42,978 bases of DNA, taken from assembly GCA_030756715.1 (NCBI GenBank), contig JAVBJD010000004.1, positions 8,728-51,705 on the forward strand, given 5' to 3'. Of the stretch, positions 8,307 to 17,291 are shown piece by piece. The stretch comes from Conexivisphaerales archaeon. Lineage in GTDB: Archaea; Thermoproteota; Nitrososphaeria; Conexivisphaerales; UBA164. Both the position numbers and the translations under genes were made by a program. Each line of letters starts with the position of its first letter. Positions within the stretch are counted from its first letter, which is position 1. The notes beneath the pieces were generated by a model. The model saw nothing but the letters and a program-made list of their open reading frames with translations. It was not told the origin of the DNA and ran no database searches.

Positions 8307-9725
8307 ATGCAGGCAAGACCAAACAAGAAAGACTTTAGCCAGTGGTACGATTATGTAATATACAATGCAGATTTAATTGACATAAGGTACGGAGTAAAGG
8401 GGACCGTTGTATACAAGCCCGAAGCCATGGATATAATAGATTCGCTTTACTCTTTGTTTGAATCTAAGCTAAAAGAAAGGGGGCACAAGAAATACCTCTT
8501 TCCTCTTTTTATAAATTACAGTTCCTTTAAAAAGGAAGCCGATCACATTAAGGGTTTTGAAGAAGAAGTCTTTATGGTTAACAGGGCTGGAGGGAAGGAC
8601 CTAGAAGAACCCTTGATAATAAGGCCTACATCTGAAACGGCTTTCTATCCCATGTTTTCTATCTGGATAAAGAGCTACAGGGACCTGCCCATGAAGACCT
8701 ACCAGTCAGTAGCAGTTTACAGGTATGAAACAAAGGCCACGAGGCCACTTTTCAGGGGAAGGGAGTTCCTCTGGATAGAAACCCACAACGTGTTCCCGAG
8801 CGAAGAAGAAGCAAAAAGGCACGTTGAAGAGGACATAAGCATGATGAGCGAACAGCTTAAGGACCTGGGGATTCCATATCTGATAGTTAAAAGGGAGCCT
8901 TTTGACAGGTTTCCAGGGGCTGACGAGAGCTACGCTTACGACGCTATAATGCCAAACGGGGAAGTCCTTCAGGTCGCCACGACTCATTATTTAGGGCAGA
9001 ACTTTACTAAACCTTTTGAAGTAAAGTACCTGGATCAGGACGGCAGCTACAGAATACCATACAGCACGACTCTTGGAATAGGAATCACGAGAATACTTGC
9101 CGCCATAATTTCTGTCCACGGGGACGATTACGGGCTATACATACCTCCACAGCTTTCTTCGGTAAAGGGCATCATAGTCCCAATACTTTATGGAAGCTCA
9201 GGCGATGAAGTTAAAAAATACATGCAGCATGTTATAGAAAACGCAAAGCCATACGTTTTCATACCCGATACCGGAGAAGAAACTCCAGGAGAAAAGTTCT
9301 ACAGAAGCGAGCTTTACGGCTTCCCGTTAAGGATAGAAGTTGGTAGAAAAGAAGTAGAAAACAGCACCGTTACGGTTTACAGGAGGGACACAAGGAAAAA
9401 GGTCGTTGTTAATTTAAAAGACCTGAAGGTTAAGTTAGATGAAATAATCGAAGACATGAAGAAAAACCTGAAAAACAAGTCTGAAAGCCTAAAGGATATT
9501 CCAGAAGCGAAGAACAGGGAAGAAGTGTTAAAATTGCTCAAACAGCACCCGATAATAAAGATGGACTTCTGCGGAAGGGCGGAATGCGCCATGGACCTGA
9601 AGAAGGCAACTGAGGGCTATGAAGTGAGGGGCGAACTTGTTGAAGCTAAAGAAAAGGCCGGAGAAAGGTGCGCCTGGTGTGGCGAAAAGGCCCTAAGAAA
9701 GGTAATAGTGGCCAAGTCTTTCTAG
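8307..9725 (+). CDS. proS: Prolyl-tRNA synthetase (archaeal/eukaryotic type)
   Basis: Charges tRNA-Pro. The 472-residue class II enzyme shows motif 2 around RYETKATRPLFRGREFLW and a motif 3 region TTLGIGITRILAAII. It ends in the extra Zn-binding domain typical of the archaeal/eukaryotic ProRS: Cys pairs in DFCGRAECAMD and RCAWCGEKA. There is no bacterial editing (INS) insertion, consistent with that class. ATG 8307 follows box A 8278-8289 at leaderless distance. A T-run (about 9741-9750) follows the stop and may end transcription before the aspartokinase gene. Confidence 0.96.
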   Translation: MQARPNKKDFSQWYDYVIYNADLIDIRYGVKGTVVYKPEAMDIIDSLYSLFESKLKERGHKKYLFPLFINYSSFKKEADHIKGFEEEVFMVNRAGGKDLEEPLIIRPTSETAFYPMFSIWIKSYRDLPMKTYQSVAVYRYETKATRPLFRGREFLWIETHNVFPSEEEAKRHVEEDISMMSEQLKDLGIPYLIVKREPFDRFPGADESYAYDAIMPNGEVLQVATTHYLGQNFTKPFEVKYLDQDGSYRIPYSTTLGIGITRILAAIISVHGDDYGLYIPPQLSSVKGIIVPILYGSSGDEVKKYMQHVIENAKPYVFIPDTGEETPGEKFYRSELYGFPLRIEVGRKEVENSTVTVYRRDTRKKVVVNLKDLKVKLDEIIEDMKKNLKNKSESLKDIPEAKNREEVLKLLKQHPIIKMDFCGRAECAMDLKKATEGYEVRGELVEAKEKAGERCAWCGEKALRKVIVAKSF

Positions 9726-9819
9726 CGTTTTTCGAACGTCAAATTTTTTTAAGAATCATGATCCATAACGCTTTAATATGACATCATCATAGCAGTTGCG
9801 AGGGGAAAAATGGTGGAAG

Positions 9820-11010
9820 GTGATTTACTTTATATACGTCCTGAAGATGGGAGGATCCGTCCTTACTGACCCCGATCAAATAAAAAAGACAATTTCTACA
9901 ATACAAAAAATCGTTTCTGAGGGAAAAAGCGTCGTTGTTGTTGTTTCAGCTCTCAAAGGGGAAACCAACAAGCTGGATGAAATCGCTAGCAAGCTTCAGA
10001 TAGAGGACAAAGCGGACAGGGCAGAAATAATTTCTATGGGAGAAAGGGTTAGCGCAAGGATAATGGTCGGAGCGCTGAGGGCTAACGGGATAGACGCTGT
10101 TCTGGTTGACCCTCAGGATGAGCTCTGGCCTGTACATAGCTCCGGAGATTACCTGAACGCCGACGTTGAGATGGACAAAACCAGAGAAGACGTTCAGAAG
10201 AAGCTGCTGCCTCTGTTAAAGGAAGGAAAAGTGCCAGTTGTGTGCGGCTTCATAGGATTAAACGAAGAAAAGAAGATCCAGACTCTAGGAAGAGGGGGAA
10301 GCGATACAACTGCCGTTGTCCTTGGAAACGCGCTTAACGCGAGGGAAGTGGTCCTTTTTAAAGACGTGGGCATAGCTTTTTCCGGAGACCCTAAAAAGGC
10401 GCAGAACGTGAAAGCTCTGGATGAACTTGACATTGACGAAGCCCTGGCTTTATCAGCAGGGGGTTCTGGCCTCATTCATTACAAGGCTTTCAAATACCTT
10501 AACACGGTGCTGAGAATAACGAGCCTAGAAGCAGGTCTTTCGAGCGGTACCATAGTAAACCCAACAAACGGCATAGGAGTTTCTATAACTGCAAATGATG
10601 TAAGCATGGTAACAATAATACCTGATAACGAAAGCTCTGAACTGCTCCAAAAGGTTGCCAGCGTTATAAACTCGATAGGTTCCCAGATTTATGGAATGTT
10701 CATAGGCTCCAAGGCTGTATTGCTTTACGTTTCAGAGAGACCAGACCTTTATCAGAAGATACACGAAAGCCTCGTTAACAGCGGGGGCGCAAAAGCCGTC
10801 AGCGTGATGCCCTCTCTTTCAGAAATAACCGTAAAATCGTTTGACTTGGAAGCAACTCCAGGGTACCTGAACATGGTCGTTTCGCCTTTGGCAGAAAAGG
10901 GAATAAACATATACGGGATAACAACAGCTACAAGTTCGATAAAGGTCTATGTCAGCACAAGCAGCGCCGACGAAGCGTTAAACCTTATAAAGCAAAGGGT
11001 GGAGATGTAA
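9820..11010 (+). CDS. lysC: Aspartate kinase
   Basis: Phosphorylates L-aspartate, the first step towards aspartate semialdehyde. The kinase domain shows LKMGGSVLTD at the N-terminus and GRGGSDTTAVVLGNAL further in. Two ACT domains follow (about residues 255-320 and 335-395), the usual site of amino acid feedback control. The open frame extends to TTG 9796, but GTG 9820 gives the normal family N-terminus (strand then KxGGS) and has GGTGG just upstream, so I prefer it. It is followed after 4 bp by asd. In this organism the aspartate semialdehyde probably feeds the adjacent ADH synthase for aromatic synthesis as well as Thr/Met/Lys. Confidence 0.93.
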   Translation: MIYFIYVLKMGGSVLTDPDQIKKTISTIQKIVSEGKSVVVVVSALKGETNKLDEIASKLQIEDKADRAEIISMGERVSARIMVGALRANGIDAVLVDPQDELWPVHSSGDYLNADVEMDKTREDVQKKLLPLLKEGKVPVVCGFIGLNEEKKIQTLGRGGSDTTAVVLGNALNAREVVLFKDVGIAFSGDPKKAQNVKALDELDIDEALALSAGGSGLIHYKAFKYLNTVLRITSLEAGLSSGTIVNPTNGIGVSITANDVSMVTIIPDNESSELLQKVASVINSIGSQIYGMFIGSKAVLLYVSERPDLYQKIHESLVNSGGAKAVSVMPSLSEITVKSFDLEATPGYLNMVVSPLAEKGINIYGITTATSSIKVYVSTSSADEALNLIKQRVEM

Positions 11011-11014
11011 AGAA

Positions 11015-12085
11015 ATGAAAGAAAAATTAGAAGTTGGAATACTGGGAGCTACAGGGATGGTTGGAGCAGAATACGTCAGGATGCTTGCAGACCATCCGTG
11101 GTTTAAGGTAAAGTACGTAGTGGGTAAAAAATCAGCTGGGAAGAAGTTTAAAGAAGCAAAGGCAGGGGAATGGGTTACATCTTACGAACCACCGAAGGAA
11201 ATAGCTGAGATGATGGTCCAGGAAGCAGACCCTGAGCATCAAAGCGCTGATATGTTCTTCAGCTGTCTCCCGACTGATGCCGCCAGGGAGCTGGAACCGC
11301 TTTACGCAAAGTACTTCCCTACTTACAGTGACGCTTCGGCCTACAGAATGGAGCCGGACGTTCCTCTGCTCATTCCCGAAATAAACCCTGAACAGTGGGT
11401 ACTTATAAAGGAACAGGGAAAAAGAGGATGGAAGGGATTTCTGACGACAGGGCCAAACTGCACATCCATAGGTTTAAACCTAACGTTGAAGCCCCTTCAC
11501 GAAGACTTCAAAATAAAAAAGATAGTGGTTTCAACGATGCAGGCGGTAAGCGGGGCAGGATTCCCCGGAGTAGCAAGCATGAGCATACTCGATAACGTCA
11601 TACCCTACATAAAGGACGAAGAAGAAAAGGTGTTCATAGAAACAAACAAGATACTTGGCAAAGTGGTGGAAAACCGCGTAGAGTTCGCAAACATAGATGT
11701 GGCTGCTATGTGCCACAGGGTTCCCACTATAGACGGGCACATGGAAAGCGTGTACATGGAAACTGAAAAGAAGATCACTCCAGAAGACGCAGCAGACTCT
11801 CTTAAAAAGTTCAGGGGTTTACCCCAGGAGCTCAAGCTCCCGACAGCCCCGGACCAGCCGATAATTGTGAGGGAAGAACCAGACAGGCCACAGACAAGGC
11901 TTGACAGGTACGCGGGTTCTGTCCCCGGAATGAGCGTCGTGGTGGGAAGGATAAGAAAGGGTCTTGACGATCACTCGATAAGGTACACGCTTTTATCCCA
12001 TAACACTGTCAGGGGCGCAGCAGGGAACACGATACTCACAGCCGAGATGTTCCACAAAGAGGGTTGGATGTATGAGTACAGGTAA
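11015..12085 (+). CDS. asd: Aspartate-semialdehyde dehydrogenase (archaeal/fungal type)
   Basis: Reduces aspartyl phosphate to aspartate semialdehyde with NADPH. The 356-residue protein starts with the Rossmann motif GILGATGMVG. The catalytic Cys is C149 in GPNCTSIGL, and the substrate-binding His-Arg stretch is MCHRVPTIDGHM. These match the archaeal/fungal branch rather than the bacterial E. coli type. It lies 4 bp after aspartokinase, and its last 14 bp overlap the ADH synthase gene, so the product is made alongside its consumer. Confidence 0.95.
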   Translation: MKEKLEVGILGATGMVGAEYVRMLADHPWFKVKYVVGKKSAGKKFKEAKAGEWVTSYEPPKEIAEMMVQEADPEHQSADMFFSCLPTDAARELEPLYAKYFPTYSDASAYRMEPDVPLLIPEINPEQWVLIKEQGKRGWKGFLTTGPNCTSIGLNLTLKPLHEDFKIKKIVVSTMQAVSGAGFPGVASMSILDNVIPYIKDEEEKVFIETNKILGKVVENRVEFANIDVAAMCHRVPTIDGHMESVYMETEKKITPEDAADSLKKFRGLPQELKLPTAPDQPIIVREEPDRPQTRLDRYAGSVPGMSVVVGRIRKGLDDHSIRYTLLSHNTVRGAAGNTILTAEMFHKEGWMYEYR

Positions 12086-12869
12086 GGTAAGAAGGCTTTC
12101 AAGGATCTTAAAAGACGGCAAAATACTCTGCGTTCCTATGGACCACGGAGTTAGCGACGGACCTGTAAAAGGGCTCGAAGACATAAATTATATAGTTAAA
12201 CAGGTTGATGAGGGAGGAGCAACATCAGTAATACTTCATAAGGGTTCCATAAAGGCTCTCAAGGATCAGCCGAACCTTGGCATCATAATGCACGCTTCAG
12301 CCAGCACGAGCTACGGGCCAACGCCGTACCACAAGGTTCTCGTTTCAAGTGTTGAAGAAGCAATAGCTCTCGGAGCAGATGCCATATCGCTGCACATAAA
12401 CGTAGGAGCTAACATGGAAAACGACATGCTCAGCAAGCTAGGAAAGGTTGCTGACGAAGCAGACAGATGGGGGATGCCTCTCATAGCCATGATGTACGTC
12501 AGAGGCGAAAACGTGAAGAATCAGTACGATCCGGAACTTATAAAAAAGGCCGTGAGGCTCGGAGGAGAGCTTGGCGCAGATATAGTAAAGGCGCCGTTTA
12601 CTGGAAGCGTGGAAACTTTTAAAGATGTGGTCAGAGGCTCTCTTGTCCCAGTTGCTATAGCGGGAGGGCCAAAGCTTGATAGCGTCAGAGATGTTCTGCA
12701 GATGGCAAAGAACGCGCTGGAAGCTGGAGCTATAGGGGTTACCTTTGGCAGAAACATCTTTCAGGACAAAAGCCCGAAAGCTGTCGTAAAGGCTCTGGGA
12801 AAAATTATATTTAAAAACGCTGATGTAGATGATGCGGTAAGGGCATACAATGAAGAAAGTAATAGTTAA
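12072..12869 (+). CDS. aroA': 2-amino-3,7-dideoxy-D-threo-hept-6-ulosonate (ADH) synthase, class I aldolase family
   Basis: A 265-residue DhnA-type aldolase. In the archaeal pathway it condenses aspartate semialdehyde with a deoxyketohexose phosphate to give ADH, replacing DAHP synthase. Visible marks are VPMDHGVSDGPVKGLEDI at the N-terminus, the Schiff-base region IVKAPFTGS and the phosphate-binding end GVTFGRNIFQ. Aldolases of glycolysis look similar; the position between asd and DHQ synthase II, in an otherwise complete aromatic operon, decides the assignment. Its end overlaps the next gene by 20 bp. Confidence 0.88.
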   Translation: MSTGKVRRLSRILKDGKILCVPMDHGVSDGPVKGLEDINYIVKQVDEGGATSVILHKGSIKALKDQPNLGIIMHASASTSYGPTPYHKVLVSSVEEAIALGADAISLHINVGANMENDMLSKLGKVADEADRWGMPLIAMMYVRGENVKNQYDPELIKKAVRLGGELGADIVKAPFTGSVETFKDVVRGSLVPVAIAGGPKLDSVRDVLQMAKNALEAGAIGVTFGRNIFQDKSPKAVVKALGKIIFKNADVDDAVRAYNEESNS

Positions 12870-13803
12870 GCTCCCTGAAGACCCGAAGAAATCAAAAGAG
12901 ATAGAGGAAGCTTTAAAACAGTATGGCTTGGATGTTTTTATAAAATCTTATGATGATATAGCCGGCCTGCAAAAGGTAAAAATAGAATCTCAAAAGGACA
13001 TCGAATCTCTCAAAGGATTATCAGAAAAAACGAAAGGCGTTCTGATAGATACATCTGACTGGAGGGTAATACCCTTTGAGAACATAATAGCTAGCGTTTC
13101 GGGAAAGCTTGATGTATACGCTGAAGCAAAAGGGGTGCAGGACGCAATAGCTTTAAAGGGCGTCCTTGAAAGAGGCGTTGATTACGTTATAATTTCTCCC
13201 AAAAACGTTGACGAAGCTCTATCGTACGTTGAAGCCCTTAACATAGGCAGCAAAAAAATCGTTTTAAAAACGGCTGTAGTCAAGGGCATTAAGCTCGTGG
13301 GCGAAGGATCACGCGTATGCGTTGATACGATTGAAATGCTTAACCCCGGTGAAGGGATGTTCGTTGGCTCATTTTCATCTTTCCTTTTTTTGGTTCACGC
13401 AGAGGTTTATTCTTCAAAGTTCACGTCTCCAAGGCCTTTCAGGGTCAATGCGGGTGCTGTTCACAGTTACATTCTCGTTGACGAAGAAAAAACAAAATAC
13501 CTTTCAGAAATAAAATCCGGGGATAAAGTTTTGGTTTCAGATTTTAACGGAAACGCCAGAATAGTATTCGTGGGAAGGTCCAAGCTGGAAAGGAGGCCCA
13601 TGATTCTTATCATGGCTGAAAGTGAAGGGCGTTTTGGAACCGTCATACTCCAATACGCTGAAACGGTTTCTCTTGTAGGAGAAAACGGCAAGCCTATTGC
13701 AGTAACGGAAATAAAGGAGGGTGATAAAATATTGGCCATGGTAAGCGAGCCGACAGGAAGGCATTTTGGTCTGAAAGTCGAAGAGGAGATCAAGGAGAGC
13801 TGA
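12850..13803 (+). CDS. aroB': 3-dehydroquinate synthase II
   Basis: Oxidatively deaminates and cyclises ADH to 3-dehydroquinate, using NAD. The 317-residue sequence matches the archaeal DHQS II family, unrelated to bacterial AroB: VCVDTIEMLNPGEGMFVGSF near residues 157-176 and HAEV, FRVNAGAVHSYI (about 197-208) just after. The C-terminal half is a beta-rich domain (GDKVLVSDFNGNARIVFVGR). It starts within the preceding gene (20-bp overlap) and is followed 6 bp later by aroD, so it is translationally tied to the pathway. Confidence 0.93.
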   Translation: MKKVIVKLPEDPKKSKEIEEALKQYGLDVFIKSYDDIAGLQKVKIESQKDIESLKGLSEKTKGVLIDTSDWRVIPFENIIASVSGKLDVYAEAKGVQDAIALKGVLERGVDYVIISPKNVDEALSYVEALNIGSKKIVLKTAVVKGIKLVGEGSRVCVDTIEMLNPGEGMFVGSFSSFLFLVHAEVYSSKFTSPRPFRVNAGAVHSYILVDEEKTKYLSEIKSGDKVLVSDFNGNARIVFVGRSKLERRPMILIMAESEGRFGTVILQYAETVSLVGENGKPIAVTEIKEGDKILAMVSEPTGRHFGLKVEEEIKES

Positions 13804-13809
13804 TCTAAA

Positions 13810-14490
13810 ATGGTGAGCATAGTTGTTTCCCTTTTAGGAAACACAATAGAAGAAATGTACAAGAAAGTCAGCAGAATTGATGAAAGAAGCCTGATCGAGC
13901 TGAGGCTTGATTCAATAAAGAGCCTTAACCCAAAGGACGTGCCATCGTACTTTAGCTCTGTAATGGACAGGTGCATAATCACATACAGGAGCCCAAACGA
14001 AGGAGGCATGAGCAAAGACTACAAGATAGCAAACCTCATGCAGCTCATCGAACTAATGAAGGATTATCACCCATACCTCTTTGACATAGAGGCTGAAAGC
14101 TTAAAGAGGATCTCTAACAACGTAGACGTTAGCGGGCTCAACCTCATCATTTCCGCTCACTATGTATTTACGAAGCCAACGCAGCAGGAGCTCGCGTCCT
14201 TTGTTTCCGAATTTAAGGACAAAGCAAAATACCTTAAGGTTGTAAACAGCCCTGACAGCATTACGGATGCCCTTATGGTTCTTTCTCTTTACTCGTCGGT
14301 AGAAAAAGGCAAGTTGATAGCTTTTTCAGCAGGCGATAGGTGGACGTTTACAAGGTACCTTTCCGTGGTCCTTGGTGCCCCGCTCATGTACACTCACCTG
14401 AAGAACGAAAGGGTAGTAGAAGGCATGCCCGAAGAATATGAAGCATACGAATTTGTAAAGTTCTTGAAAAATTGGCCCTCTACGGTCTGA
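13810..14490 (+). CDS. aroD: 3-dehydroquinate dehydratase, type I
   Basis: Converts 3-dehydroquinate to 3-dehydroshikimate by a Schiff-base mechanism. The 226-residue protein shows the type I residues: E30 in IELRLDS, E94 in FDIEAES, H117 in ISAHY and the Schiff-base lysine K143 in KYLKVVNS. Length is normal for archaeal type I enzymes. The ATG lies 6 bp after the DHQS II stop, and the end overlaps aroE by 19 bp. Confidence 0.94.
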   Translation: MVSIVVSLLGNTIEEMYKKVSRIDERSLIELRLDSIKSLNPKDVPSYFSSVMDRCIITYRSPNEGGMSKDYKIANLMQLIELMKDYHPYLFDIEAESLKRISNNVDVSGLNLIISAHYVFTKPTQQELASFVSEFKDKAKYLKVVNSPDSITDALMVLSLYSSVEKGKLIAFSAGDRWTFTRYLSVVLGAPLMYTHLKNERVVEGMPEEYEAYEFVKFLKNWPSTV

Positions 14491-15245
14491 TAGGTTTCCC
14501 TTTATCCCATTCACTTTCTTATAAGATAAACAACGCTGTCTTAAAAAGGTACGGAGACCATTATGTTATATTTGAAACAAAGCCGGAAGAGCTTTTTTCC
14601 ACCGTGATGGGGCTTAAAGTCCTTTCCAGAGGCTTTAACGTAACAATACCGCATAAAAAATCGATAATTTTATACCTTGATCATTTGTCTGAAGACGCTG
14701 AGAGAATAGGCGCCGTAAACGCTGTAAAAGTTGAGCAAAGAACAGCGACTGGCTACAACACTGACTACCTGAGCATATTGAACCTGATGAATGGAAGAAA
14801 CGTTCAAACAGCGATGATCTTTGGTGCAGGGGGAGGAGCCAGAGCAACGGCTTATGCCCTTTTCAGGCTTGGGTGCAATCGCTTTTTTATCTATAACAGG
14901 ACAAAGGAAAACGCGCTATCGCTGAAATCAAAGATCGAAGGCTGGGGTGCTAAAGCAGAGGTTACAGAAGATCCAAAAAGCGCTGACGTTTTTGTCAACG
15001 CGACTCCAATGGGAATGTACGCAAATGACGAGGCGCTTATTGAATTTTACTTAAAAGGAAACTACAGAACTGTTATAGATCTAGCTTATGACCTTAAAGG
15101 AACTTCTCTTTCAAAGTTAGCCAAAGATTACATTTCTGGAATAGAGATACTTATAGAGCAGGCTGCGCTTTCTATCGAAATTTGGAAAGGGATAAAAGTT
15201 GACAGAAAAGAAATGAGGTCAGCTCTTCATGAAAATAAGGGTTAG
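14472..15245 (+). CDS. aroE: Shikimate dehydrogenase
   Basis: NADP-dependent reduction of 3-dehydroshikimate to shikimate. The substrate domain shows LIGFPLSHSLSYKINN, NVTIPHKK with the catalytic Lys, and TGYNTDY with the catalytic Asp. The cofactor domain shows IFGAGGGARATAYALF and VNATPMGMY. 257 residues is a little short but complete. Start is TTG 14472, inside the aroD gene; the frame gives ALYGLIGFP, the normal N-terminus. Confidence 0.95.
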   Translation: MALYGLIGFPLSHSLSYKINNAVLKRYGDHYVIFETKPEELFSTVMGLKVLSRGFNVTIPHKKSIILYLDHLSEDAERIGAVNAVKVEQRTATGYNTDYLSILNLMNGRNVQTAMIFGAGGGARATAYALFRLGCNRFFIYNRTKENALSLKSKIEGWGAKAEVTEDPKSADVFVNATPMGMYANDEALIEFYLKGNYRTVIDLAYDLKGTSLSKLAKDYISGIEILIEQAALSIEIWKGIKVDRKEMRSALHENKG

Positions 15246-16023
15246 GGTCTGGGGTGGCGTAAGCTTTCTTAACGCTCTGATAAGCGGGTTTGGATCAGCC
15301 ATGGCTGTTAAGCTGCCGCTTGAAGTTGAAATAAAGAAAAGCATGGAATGGGACTGCGATGATATAGCAAGGGAAATATTCAAAGCTTCGGGGTTAGAAG
15401 GCCGTTACTCTGTTTCAACATTTTCAAAGATACCTGTAGGTATGGGGCTCAAGAGTTCTAGCGCCTACACCGCGGCTATTGCCATAGGAGCTCAAGCGAT
15501 AAAGGGTCACGTAGAACCGGAAATAGCTGTAAGCGTTTCCGCAAAAGTTAGCAAAAAGATGGGAATCTCTTACACTGGAGCCTATGATGACGCTTATGCC
15601 GCAGTATATGGAGGCATAGTCATATCTGATAACATAAAAGGTTCTTTATTAAAGAGAAATGAAGCCCCTCAGAACTGGCTCATAACTATAGGGTTAAAGG
15701 AAGGAGCGAAAAAGGCAGTTAACTGGAAAGCATTGAGCTCGTTTTCTGAACTCGGCAAAGTTGTCCTTAAGCATCTGGAAAAGGGGGATTACTATTTTGC
15801 TTCCACGCTGAACTCATTGATAGTTGCATCAGCCAGTGGCTATCCTGCAGATCCCATAGTAAACGCCGCAAAAGCTGGATTAATTGCGGGAATTTCAGGA
15901 AATGGGCCCGCTTACTTTGCGATTTCCGAAGGTTCAAATTATAGATTCAATGGTATGAAAAACATTTTTACCGAACCAGCTAACGAAAAATACAGCGTAG
16001 AAGTTTTGAGTGATGGCTCATGA
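15229..16023 (+). CDS. aroK: Shikimate kinase, archaeal GHMP type
   Basis: Phosphorylates shikimate. It is a 264-residue GHMP-superfamily kinase, not the P-loop AroK of bacteria. The nucleotide loop reads VGMGLKSSSAYTAAIAIGA near residues 70-88; a second conserved block is YTGAYDDAYAAVYGG; and the C-terminal block is GISGNGPAYFAI. Start ATG 15229 lies 17 bp inside aroE; the stop overlaps the aroA ATG (ATGA). This type is the normal archaeal solution for this step. Confidence 0.93.
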   Translation: MKIRVRVWGGVSFLNALISGFGSAMAVKLPLEVEIKKSMEWDCDDIAREIFKASGLEGRYSVSTFSKIPVGMGLKSSSAYTAAIAIGAQAIKGHVEPEIAVSVSAKVSKKMGISYTGAYDDAYAAVYGGIVISDNIKGSLLKRNEAPQNWLITIGLKEGAKKAVNWKALSSFSELGKVVLKHLEKGDYYFASTLNSLIVASASGYPADPIVNAAKAGLIAGISGNGPAYFAISEGSNYRFNGMKNIFTEPANEKYSVEVLSDGS

Positions 16024-17291
16024 AGTTTAAGCTTAAAGGTTCAATCGCTGAAAAATTAAAGGTCAGTTTGCCTCCTAGCAAGAGCTATGCTCAAAGGGCT
16101 CTCATTGCTGCTTCGCTTGCTGAAGGGGAGAGCAGAGTAGTGATGAACAAACCCCTTCCGGAAGACGTCGTACTTATGATAAGGGCGCTCAGGAAGATGG
16201 GGATTAAAATAAGAGGCGATTCAGTTCACGGAGCGCGTCCAAAACCCCCATCAAACGTGCTGAGCATGGGGGCATCCGGAACAGGGCTAAGGTTTATGAC
16301 AGCCTTTTCGACTCTGGCTGAAGATGGTTATACAGTTCTCACAGGCAATACAAGCCTGCTCAAGAGGCCCATAGGCCCTCTTGTAGAAGCGATAAACCTG
16401 CTCGGGGGTTATGCTATATCAGCGGGAGAAAACGGCAGACCGCCTGTTATAGTTAAGGGAAAAAGGATGAAAGGAGGAAGTACAGAAGTAAAATCTTCGG
16501 AATCGTCTCAGTACATAAGCGCTCTTCTGCTGGTTTCGCCTAAAAATGAGGCAGAAACAAGGATATACTGGAAGAATAAAGTTTCAGAATACTACGTAAG
16601 GATGACGGAATACGTAATGAACGCGTTTGGGGTAGAAGTTCATGAAGAAGAAAGCTCTTATTTTATCAGCCCTTCAGATTACAGGTCAGTTAGCTTTAAA
16701 GTGCCTCCGGACGCTTCATCGGCATCTTTTTTCATAGTTTTGGCGATGCTTGCTGAAAGGCAGATAGAGATTGCTGAGCTTAAAAGGGAACCGATTCAAG
16801 CAGACCTTGAAGAACTAGTAAACGTTCTTGAAGCCATGGAAATAAAATACTCCTTTGACGGTAACGGAATGCGCGTTTACGGCAATGTTCCCGATAAGCC
16901 TCTAAAGATAGACCTGAGGAACGCGCCGGACCTCTTACCGCCACTATCCGTGCTTGGTTGCAGAGTTCCTGTGGAGATATACGGGATTTCACACGTGAAG
17001 TTTAAAGAGAGCAACAGGCTGCTCTCCATGGGTTCTGAGCTCTCAAAACTCGGATGTAAGGTAGACTTAGGGCAAGACGAAATAACTATAAGCCCCTCGG
17101 GCACAGTAAACAAAGGCGTATCGTTAAAAGGCTGGAAAGATCACAGGGTTGTCATGGCGCTTTCCGTTTTATGTGCTGCGCTGGGCATAAGCTGCACGAT
17201 AGATGGCTACGAGACGGTAAAGAAATCATACCCGACGTTTTTTGAAGAAATGGAGAAAAACGGTTTTGAGGTGAAGATTTTTGAGCGATAA
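16020..17291 (+). CDS. aroA: 3-phosphoshikimate 1-carboxyvinyltransferase (EPSP synthase)
   Basis: Joins PEP to shikimate 3-phosphate. The 423-residue protein carries LPPSKSYAQRALIAASLA at the N-terminus, GASGTGLRFMTAF (the glycine-rich loop, with ASGTG where NSGTT is common), the middle catalytic region PPDASSASFF, KESNRLLSMGSEL, and GWKDHRVVMALSV near the C-terminus. The ASGTG variant of the loop resembles class II or glyphosate-tolerant enzymes at this position, but that is only a motif reading. The start overlaps the aroK stop by 4 bp. Confidence 0.95.
   Translation: MKFKLKGSIAEKLKVSLPPSKSYAQRALIAASLAEGESRVVMNKPLPEDVVLMIRALRKMGIKIRGDSVHGARPKPPSNVLSMGASGTGLRFMTAFSTLAEDGYTVLTGNTSLLKRPIGPLVEAINLLGGYAISAGENGRPPVIVKGKRMKGGSTEVKSSESSQYISALLLVSPKNEAETRIYWKNKVSEYYVRMTEYVMNAFGVEVHEEESSYFISPSDYRSVSFKVPPDASSASFFIVLAMLAERQIEIAELKREPIQADLEELVNVLEAMEIKYSFDGNGMRVYGNVPDKPLKIDLRNAPDLLPPLSVLGCRVPVEIYGISHVKFKESNRLLSMGSELSKLGCKVDLGQDEITISPSGTVNKGVSLKGWKDHRVVMALSVLCAALGISCTIDGYETVKKSYPTFFEEMEKNGFEVKIFER

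Noticed and set aside
9746-9795. C-box-like ATGATGA on the minus strand before lysC
   Set aside because: No D box follows at a usable distance, so it does not make a C/D sRNA.
13467-14015. 182-codon open frame on the minus strand
   Set aside because: It lies across aroB' and aroD, which are both unmistakable, and its sequence is Ser/Leu-rich with no motif; it is an antisense shadow.
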